Source: Halomonas sp. 25-S5 (GTDB taxonomy: Bacteria > Pseudomonadota > Gammaproteobacteria > Pseudomonadales > Halomonadaceae). Taken from it: a DNA stretch of 54,308 bases. Shown here in pieces: positions 48,772 to 54,308 of this stretch. A program made the position numbers and the translations under genes. Where the stretch lies: contig NZ_JARANV010000026.1 in assembly GCF_029889845.1 (NCBI RefSeq), positions 1 through 54,308 on the forward strand. The letters are read 5' to 3'. The notes under the pieces were generated by a model. It did not search any database, was not told where the DNA came from, and worked only from the letters and a program-made list of their open reading frames with translations. Position 1 is the stretch's first letter; each line of letters begins with the position of its first letter.

Positions 48772-49518
48772 TCAGCCCAGCGCCCGGACCAGCAGCTGCA
48801 CGCCGACGATGGCCATGGCCAGGATTACCAGTCGGTAGAAGAGGCGCTCGCTGACCCGGTGCTGCAGCCACAGGCCGCTGCGCACCCCGGCCCAGGCCAC
48901 CGGCACCAGCACCAGCGAGGCCCAGGCGCTGGTCAGGTTGATCTCGCCGAGCCACAGGTAGGGCGGCAGCTTCATCAGGTTGACCGCGGCGAAGAGGATC
49001 GCGCTGGTGGCGATGAAGGCTTCCTTGCTCAGCCGCCGGGGAACCAGGTAGAGGTTGAGCGGCGGCGCCCCGGCATGGGCCAGGAAGCTGGTGAAGCCGC
49101 AGCCGGCACCGGCCGGCAGCGCCCAGCGGGGTGCGATGGGACGCCCCGCGGCAGGCTTGAACAGCATGTAGGCCGCGAACAGCAGAGAGATCACGCCCAG
49201 CAGCAGGCGCACGCCGTCCTCGTCCAGGCGACCGATCAGCAGGGTGCCGATGACCACCCCGATGGCCAGCCCCGGGAGCACGCGACGCACCTCGGCGCGG
49301 TCGTGGTGTCCCCACCAGGCCTTCACCGTGAAGGCATCCATCACCAGCAGCAACGGCAGCAGCAGGCCGGCCGCCTCGATGGGGCCGATGGCGAGCGCCA
49401 TCAGCGGCACCGAAAGGGTGCCGAAGCCGCCGGCGAACCCGCCCTTGGAGACACCGGTGAGGTAGGTGGATACCACGATGAGGGTCCAGGCCAGCCAGGA
49501 GTAGTCGGGGAGCGACAT
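48772..49518 (-). CDS. TauE/SafE-family sulfite/anion permease
   Basis: Integral membrane protein, 248 residues with about eight helices. N-terminal LIVVSTYLTGVSKGGFAGGF and the second-repeat counterpart GAGCGFTSFLAHAGAPPLNL are the paired TauE/SafE signatures (Pfam family formerly DUF81). The substrate is unknown; relatives export sulfite, sulfolactate or other sulfonates. ATG 49518 is preceded by AAGGAAG. It converges on the aspartokinase with three bases between stops and follows gap on the same strand. Confidence 0.9.
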   Translation of the reverse strand: MSLPDYSWLAWTLIVVSTYLTGVSKGGFAGGFGTLSVPLMALAIGPIEAAGLLLPLLLVMDAFTVKAWWGHHDRAEVRRVLPGLAIGVVIGTLLIGRLDEDGVRLLLGVISLLFAAYMLFKPAAGRPIAPRWALPAGAGCGFTSFLAHAGAPPLNLYLVPRRLSKEAFIATSAILFAAVNLMKLPPYLWLGEINLTSAWASLVLVPVAWAGVRSGLWLQHRVSERLFYRLVILAMAIVGVQLLVRALG

Positions 49519-49557
49519 GGGCCTTCCTTGGGTTTGATCCATCCTCGGCACGAGACG

Positions 49558-49585
49558 ACGCCGGGCCACGGTGGTGGCCCGGCGT
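49558..49585 (-). terminator. Hairpin after gap
   Basis: ACGCCGGGCCAC / GTGGCCCGGCGT, 12 perfect pairs with a four-base loop, between gap and the TauE-like gene. No T run, so strength is uncertain. Confidence 0.6.
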
Positions 49586-49631
49586 CATGATACCGCACGG
49601 GGCGGGAGTGGCCGTCAGCGACGGCCGGGCA

Positions 49632-50654
49632 TCAGGCGGCGTCGCGCTTGCGCCCGGCGGCCGCATGCATGGCCAGGGCGGTATCCAGCATGCGGTTGGA
49701 GAAGCCCCACTCATTGTCGTACCAGGCCATCACCTTGACCAGGCGGCCGTTCACCCGGGTGTGGTTGGCATCGAAGGTCGAGGAGTGTGCATCGTGGTTG
49801 AAGTCGATGGAGACCAGCGGCTGGGCGTTGACCGCCAGCACCGGGGAGGCCTCGGCGGCGCTGGCCACGATCTCGTTGATCTCCTCCTTGGTGGTATCAC
49901 GACCGGCGGTGAACACCAGGTCGACCAGCGAGACGTTGATCACCGGCACGCGCACGGCCAGACCGTCGAACTTGCCCGCAAGCGCCGGCAGCACCAGGCC
50001 CACCGCCGCGGCGGCGCCGGTCTTGGTGGGGATCATCGAGTGCGTTGCGCTGCGCGCCCGGTAGGGATCCTTGTGGTAGACGTCGGAGAGGTTCTGGTCA
50101 TTGGTGTAGGCATGGACCGTGGTCATCAGGCCGTTCTCGATGCCCACTGCCTCGTGCAGCGCCTGGGCCACCGGGGCCAGGCAGTTGGTGGTGCAGGAGG
50201 CGTTGGAGACCACCTTGTGCTCGGGCGTGAGCACGTCCTCGTTGACGCCATACACCACGGTGGCGTCGGCGTCGGGGCTCGGCGCCGAGATCAGCACGCG
50301 CTCGGCGCCGGCCGCGAGGTGCTTGGCGGCGGCCTCGCGCTTGGTGAACAGGCCAGTGCACTCCATCACCAGGTCCACGCCCAGGGACGTCCAGGGCAGC
50401 GCCGCCGGGTCCCGTTCGGAGAGGATGGCGATGCGCTGGCCATCCACGGTCATGCTCTCCTCGTCGTGCTCGACGGAAAAGGGGAAGTGACCGTGCACGG
50501 TGTCGTGGCGCAGCAGGTGCGCGTTCAGGGACGGGTCGCCGAGGTCGTTGATGGCGACCACCTGCACGCGATTGCGATAGCCGTTCTCGTAAAGGGCACG
50601 CAGCACGTTGCGGCCGATGCGGCCGAAACCGTTGATGGCGATCTTGAGCGTCAT
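49632..50654 (-). CDS. gap: Glyceraldehyde-3-phosphate dehydrogenase, type I
   Basis: Oxidises glyceraldehyde 3-phosphate with phosphate and NAD. 340 residues. [20 protein letters not shown] opens the Rossmann domain; AINDLGD places Asp at the NAD-specificity position; catalytic Cys154 is in [12 protein letters not shown] and His181 in TVHAYTND. It looks closest to the GapA type of Pseudomonas ([20 protein letters not shown]), distinct from Epd although they share features. ATG 50654 is chosen with GAGGAGAAC upstream. Divergent from pyk across about 380 bases containing HexR-like sites. Confidence 0.95.
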   Translation of the reverse strand: MTLKIAINGFGRIGRNVLRALYENGYRNRVQVVAINDLGDPSLNAHLLRHDTVHGHFPFSVEHDEESMTVDGQRIAILSERDPAALPWTSLGVDLVMECTGLFTKREAAAKHLAAGAERVLISAPSPDADATVVYGVNEDVLTPEHKVVSNASCTTNCLAPVAQALHEAVGIENGLMTTVHAYTNDQNLSDVYHKDPYRARSATHSMIPTKTGAAAAVGLVLPALAGKFDGLAVRVPVINVSLVDLVFTAGRDTTKEEINEIVASAAEASPVLAVNAQPLVSIDFNHDAHSSTFDANHTRVNGRLVKVMAWYDNEWGFSNRMLDTALAMHAAAGRKRDAA

Positions 50655-50830
50655 GGCGTTGTTCTCCTCGGTCCAGTAGCGTTCTATGGGGCGTGGCGGA
50701 GCCGATGGCCAAGAGAATCCTGGCGAGCGCCCGGCTCGAGTCGTGCCTGCGCGATCTTCATCCCTGCACGATGGGCCACGTATTATCTGCCCCATAATGT
50801 GGACCAGTCGTGTCCGGGGCTCAAGCACTT

Positions 50831-50845
50831 TTTAGTAACTTTACA
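50831..50845. promoter_or_regulatory. HexR-like operator, gap side
   Basis: TTTAGTAACTTTACA matches 10 of 15 positions of the HexR motif recalled as TGTAATTAAATTACA. It is 176 bases upstream of gap and 188 upstream of pyk. The rest of this intergenic region, 50655-51033, shows no gene. Confidence 0.45.
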
Positions 50846-50964
50846 ACATATGGTTCTTCACCTGGCCATCCGACGACACCACTTCGTCACACGCATCCAA
50901 TAGGATGCACCCGTAGAGTGGCCTCGTGTCGAGATCGAAGGGAGAGCCCGCACACCGACCACAA

Positions 50965-50979
50965 TGTAGTAAACTTACC
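50965..50979. promoter_or_regulatory. HexR-like operator, pyk side
   Basis: TGTAGTAAACTTACC matches 11 of 15 positions of the same motif and lies 55 bases before the pyk ATG, in the likely promoter. HexR represses glycolytic and Entner-Doudoroff genes in gammaproteobacteria and is released by 2-keto-3-deoxy-6-phosphogluconate. Confidence 0.5.
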
Positions 50980-51033
50980 TCAAAGACGTTATCGTGATTC
51001 AATAATAACCAGTGTCCATCGGAGGAGCCCGAC

Positions 51034-52506
51034 ATGTCGACCACCCCACTGCACACCCCCATCCGTCGCACCAAGATCGTCGCCACCCTGGGTCCGGCCA
51101 GCGACCAGGAGGGCGTTCTGGAGGCGATGCTCAAGGCCGGCGTCGACGTGGTGCGCCTCAACTTCTCCCACGGCAGCCCCGATGACCATCGTCGCCGCCT
51201 CGAACGGGTCCGCGAGATCGCCGACCGCCTGGGTCGCAGCGTCGCCGCCCTGGGCGACCTCCAGGGTCCCAAGATCCGCATCGCCCGCTTCAAGGAGGGC
51301 GCCGTGGAACTCGAGGAGGGGCAGTCCTTCATCCTCGACATGGGCCTGGCCAGCGACCAGGGCGACGCCAGCCGCGTCGGCTGCGACTACAAGACCCTGG
51401 CCGACGACGTCGGCCCCGGCGACCGCCTGCTGCTCGACGACGGCCGGCTGGTGCTCGACGTCAACCGGGTCGCCGACCACCTGATCCACACCAGCGTGGT
51501 GGTGGGCGGCACGCTCTCCAACAACAAGGGCATCAACAAGCAGGGCGGCGGCCTCTCGGCCCCGGCTCTCACCGACAAGGACAAGGCCGACCTGGAGACC
51601 GCCGTGGCGATCGGCGTCGACTACCTGGCGATCTCCTTCCCGCGCAGCGCCGCCGACATGGCCGAGGCCCGCGAACGGCTCGGCGAGGCCGGCAAGGAGA
51701 TCGGCCTGGTGGCCAAACTCGAGCGCGCCGAGGCGGTGGCCGACGACGAGACCCTGGACGCCATCATCCGCGCCAGCGAGGCGGTGATGGTGGCGCGCGG
51801 CGACCTGGGCGTGGAGATCGGCGACGCGGCGCTGATCGGCACTCAGAAGCGCATCATCAAGCACGCTCGCACGCTCAATCGCGCGGTGATCACCGCCACC
51901 CAGATGATGGAATCGATGATCGACTCGCCGCTGCCCACCCGCGCCGAGGTGTTCGACGTCGCCAACGCGGTGCTCGACGGCACCGATGCGGTGATGCTCT
52001 CCGCCGAGACCGCCGCCGGCGACTTCCCGGTGGAGACCGTCGAGGCCATGGATCGGGTCTGTTTGGGCGCCGAGCGCGAACGGCGCATCCAGGAGTCCGG
52101 CCACCGCATCCACGAGGGCTTCAGCCAGGTCGACGAGACCATCGCGCTTTCCGCCATGTACGCCGCCAACCACCTCTCCGGGGTGGCCGCCATCGCCTGC
52201 ATGACCGCCTCCGGATACACGCCGCTGATCGCCTCGCGCATCAGCTCGGGGCTGCCCATCATCGGCCTGGCCCACAGCCCGGTGGCCCAGCGGCGCATGG
52301 CGCTCTATCGCGGGGTGGTCTCGCTGCCCTTCGACACCAGCGAGATGGGAGTCGAGGAACTCAACGGCCGGGCCCTCGCGCTGCTCGTCAAGCAGGGCAT
52401 CGCCGAGTCCGGCGACCACGTGATCCTCACCCGGGGCGACGAGATGAACGCCCACGGCGGCACCAATACCCTGAAGATCCTCGCCGTGGAAGCCGGCCAT
52501 GAGTGA
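51034..52506 (+). CDS. pyk: Pyruvate kinase
   Basis: Phosphoenolpyruvate plus ADP to pyruvate and ATP. 490 residues, in the usual range. [34 protein letters not shown], then [16 protein letters not shown] with the active-site Lys, [11 protein letters not shown], and the signature [19 protein letters not shown] as [11 protein letters not shown]. The C-terminal allosteric domain follows. Strong ribosome site CGGAGGAG. It overlaps mgsA by eight bases, with pgi next. Confidence 0.97.
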   Translation: MSTTPLHTPIRRTKIVATLGPASDQEGVLEAMLKAGVDVVRLNFSHGSPDDHRRRLERVREIADRLGRSVAALGDLQGPKIRIARFKEGAVELEEGQSFILDMGLASDQGDASRVGCDYKTLADDVGPGDRLLLDDGRLVLDVNRVADHLIHTSVVVGGTLSNNKGINKQGGGLSAPALTDKDKADLETAVAIGVDYLAISFPRSAADMAEARERLGEAGKEIGLVAKLERAEAVADDETLDAIIRASEAVMVARGDLGVEIGDAALIGTQKRIIKHARTLNRAVITATQMMESMIDSPLPTRAEVFDVANAVLDGTDAVMLSAETAAGDFPVETVEAMDRVCLGAERERRIQESGHRIHEGFSQVDETIALSAMYAANHLSGVAAIACMTASGYTPLIASRISSGLPIIGLAHSPVAQRRMALYRGVVSLPFDTSEMGVEELNGRALALLVKQGIAESGDHVILTRGDEMNAHGGTNTLKILAVEAGHE

Positions 52507-52975
52507 CATCCGCCCACCGCGCAACGTGCAGCGGACCCTGCCGGCCCGCAAACGCATCGCCCTGGTCGCCCACGACGGCAAGAAGGACGAGATGCTCGAA
52601 TGGGCCGGGCGCTGGCAGACCACCCTGGCCCAGCACCAGCTGGTCGGCACCGGCACCACCGCAACCCGGATCGGCAAGCAGCTGGGCCTCGAGGTGGAGG
52701 GCCTGATGAGCGGCCCGCTGGGGGGCGACCAGCAGATCGGCGCGCGCATCGCCGAACAGCGGCTCGACCTGCTGATCTTCTTCTGGGACCCCTTCGCGCC
52801 ACAGCCCCACGACCCCGACGTCAAGGCCCTGCTGCGCCTGGCGGCGCTGTGGAACATCCCGGTGGCCTGCAACCCCGCCAGCGCCGACTTCCTGATCAGC
52901 TCGCCCTGGCTCGGCCAGGACTACGAGATGTCCATCCCCGATGCCGGCGCCTGGATGTCCTCCCGTACCGGCTGA
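52499..52975 (+). CDS. mgsA: Methylglyoxal synthase
   Basis: Converts dihydroxyacetone phosphate to methylglyoxal and phosphate, bypassing lower glycolysis when phosphate is short. 158 residues, near the 152 of E. coli. [20 protein letters not shown] opens the fold; GTGTTATRI binds phosphate; [16 protein letters not shown] has the catalytic Asp; [18 protein letters not shown] and [16 protein letters not shown] follow. Its ATG lies inside the end of pyk, so translation is coupled. The short Arg-rich N terminus before [10 protein letters not shown] is an extension. Confidence 0.96.
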   Translation: MSDIRPPRNVQRTLPARKRIALVAHDGKKDEMLEWAGRWQTTLAQHQLVGTGTTATRIGKQLGLEVEGLMSGPLGGDQQIGARIAEQRLDLLIFFWDPFAPQPHDPDVKALLRLAALWNIPVACNPASADFLISSPWLGQDYEMSIPDAGAWMSSRTG

Positions 52976-53027
52976 TCGCGCCCCTGCCAAGACGTCGACA
53001 ACGATACCAACCCACAAGAGGTCGACC

Positions 53028-54308
53028 ATGTTCCAGCTCACCCGCAGCGTCACCTGGCAGGCCCTCAAGGGCCTGCAGGAGACCACCGCCAACGACCGCA
53101 TCCGCGACTACTTCGCCGCCGACCCCGAGCGCTTCGAGAAGATGAGCCTGCGCGTCGGCGGGCTGTTCCTCGACTACTCCAAGCAGCCGGTCTCCGAGGC
53201 GGTACTGGCCAAGCTGATCGAGCTCGCCGAGCACTCGGCGCTGGTCCAGCGCCGCGCCCAGATGTTCTCCGGCGACATCATCAACGTCACCGAGAACCGG
53301 CCCGTTCTCCATACCGCCCTGCGCAACCTCGGCAAGGGGCCGCTCAAGGTCGACGGCCAGGACGTGATGCCGGAGATCCAGCGCACCCGCGAGCAGATCC
53401 GCACCTTCTCCGAGGCGGTGCGCAGCGGCGAGTGGACGGGTTACAGCGGCCAGCGCATCACCGATGTGGTCAACATCGGCATCGGCGGCTCGGACCTGGG
53501 GCCCAACATGGCCTGCCGGGCGCTGCTCAAGCACCGCCATCCGGATCTCGGCTTCCACTTCGTCTCCAACGTCGACGGCGCCCATATCCAGAAGGTGCTC
53601 AGCCGCCTCGACCCGGCCACCACCCTGTTCATCGTCTCCACCAAGACCTTCTCCACCCAGGAGACGCTGCTCAACGCCCATACCGCGCGCCGCTGGTTCC
53701 TGGACAACGCCGGCCCGGACGCCGACGTGGGGGCGCACTTCATCGCCGCCTCCACCAACAAGGCGGCGGCCATGGCCTTCGGCATCCGCGAGGAGAACGT
53801 CTTCGAGTTCTGGGCCTGGGTCGGCGGACGCTACTCGATGTGGTCGTCCATCGGCCTGCCCATCGCGCTGTCCATCGGCTTCGAGGGCTTCATGGAGATG
53901 CTCGAGGGCGCCTACGCCATGGACCAGCACTTCCTGTCGGCGCCCTTCGCCGAGAACATGCCGGTGCTGATGGCGCTGATCGGCATCTGGCACATCAACT
54001 TCCAGGGCGCCGAGACCCAGGCCATCGTGCCCTATGATCAGGCGCTGCATCAGCTGCCGGCCTTCCTGCAGCAGCTCGACATGGAGTCCAACGGCAAGTC
54101 GGTGGACATCTTCGGCCACCCGGTGGACTACAAGACCGGGCCCATCGTCTGGGGCCAGACCGGCTCCAACGGCCAGCACGCCTTCTTCCAGCTGCTTCAC
54201 CAGGGCACCCGCTACGTGCCCCTCGACTTCATCGCCTCGCTCAAGCCCGAGCCGGGCATGGAGGAGCACCACTTCGCGCTGCTCACCAACATGCTGGCCC
54301 AGGCCAAC
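53028..54308 (+). CDS. pgi: Glucose-6-phosphate isomerase, 3' end outside the window
   Basis: Interconverts glucose 6-phosphate and fructose 6-phosphate. 427 codons are present, of about 545 expected, open to the window edge. LTRSVTWQALKGLQETTAND, VVNIGIGGSDLGPNMACRAL, STKTFSTQETLLNAHTARRW, EFWAWVGGRYSMWSSIGLPI (substrate loop with catalytic Glu region) and NFQGAETQAIVPYDQ are typical. The downstream His/Lys catalytic motifs near the C terminus are not in the window. ATG 53028 has AAGAGGTC upstream, 52 bases after mgsA. Confidence 0.96.
   Translation, partial: MFQLTRSVTWQALKGLQETTANDRIRDYFAADPERFEKMSLRVGGLFLDYSKQPVSEAVLAKLIELAEHSALVQRRAQMFSGDIINVTENRPVLHTALRNLGKGPLKVDGQDVMPEIQRTREQIRTFSEAVRSGEWTGYSGQRITDVVNIGIGGSDLGPNMACRALLKHRHPDLGFHFVSNVDGAHIQKVLSRLDPATTLFIVSTKTFSTQETLLNAHTARRWFLDNAGPDADVGAHFIAASTNKAAAMAFGIREENVFEFWAWVGGRYSMWSSIGLPIALSIGFEGFMEMLEGAYAMDQHFLSAPFAENMPVLMALIGIWHINFQGAETQAIVPYDQALHQLPAFLQQLDMESNGKSVDIFGHPVDYKTGPIVWGQTGSNGQHAFFQLLHQGTRYVPLDFIASLKPEPGMEEHHFALLTNMLAQAN

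Overview
The window is a 54.3-kb, GC-rich stretch of bacterial chromosome, almost entirely core housekeeping genes. Gene content and order (cbrA-cbrB-sRNA-pcnB-folK-panBC; rimP-nusA-infB-rbfA-truB-rpsO-pnp; carAB-greA; grpE-dnaK-dnaJ; fur/bamE; smpB-ssrA; gap/pyk) and the protein sequences point to a gammaproteobacterium near Halomonas/Chromohalobacter, related to but distinct from Pseudomonas. That placement is an inference from gene order and remembered family sequences; no search was run. I see no prophage, insertion sequence or CRISPR array.

Layout. 1-9265: the first 10 codons of an unidentified leftward gene, the CbrA/CbrB nutrient-sensing two-component system, a sigma-54 promoter driving an unannotated-looking ~500-nt RNA full of AAC triplets (a CrcZ-type Hfq/Crc decoy RNA), then pcnB, folK and the pantothenate genes panB, panC, panD. 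9475-10656: an acetyl-CoA acetyltransferase. 10825-21000, leftward: secG, tpiA, tRNA-Leu(GAG), tRNA-fMet, then the translation/RNA operon rimP-nusA-infB-rbfA-truB-rpsO-pnp. 21081-26181, leftward: glmM, folP, ftsH, rlmE, with yhbY divergent. 26831-33010, leftward: dapB, carA, carB, greA, with a structured carA leader and a palindromic intergenic element. 33067-33508: a recombination scar holding an orphan HigA antitoxin, the last codons of its lost HigB toxin and an inverted fragment of dapB. 33505-35833: an EamA transporter with a small DUF2218-like protein, and a CorA-family transporter. 35980-39918: the heat-shock operon grpE-dnaK-dnaJ behind a sigma-32 promoter. 40202-44806: recN with an SOS box, fur, bamE, rnfH, ratA, smpB and tmRNA. 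45080-48768: a carboxynorspermidine/carboxyspermidine synthesis operon with its own aspartokinase. 48772-54308: a TauE-like permease, gap divergent from pyk-mgsA-pgi, with HexR-like sites between gap and pyk; pgi runs off the window.

How it fits together. CbrAB plus the decoy RNA would set the carbon-catabolite state. Repeated TGTTAC/GTAACA half-sites lie both before the RNA promoter and before panB, suggesting one regulator acts at both. The least ordinary parts are the decoy RNA, the carA leader, the higBA/dapB scar, the two families of non-coding repeats, and the missing conventional start codon of cbrA.
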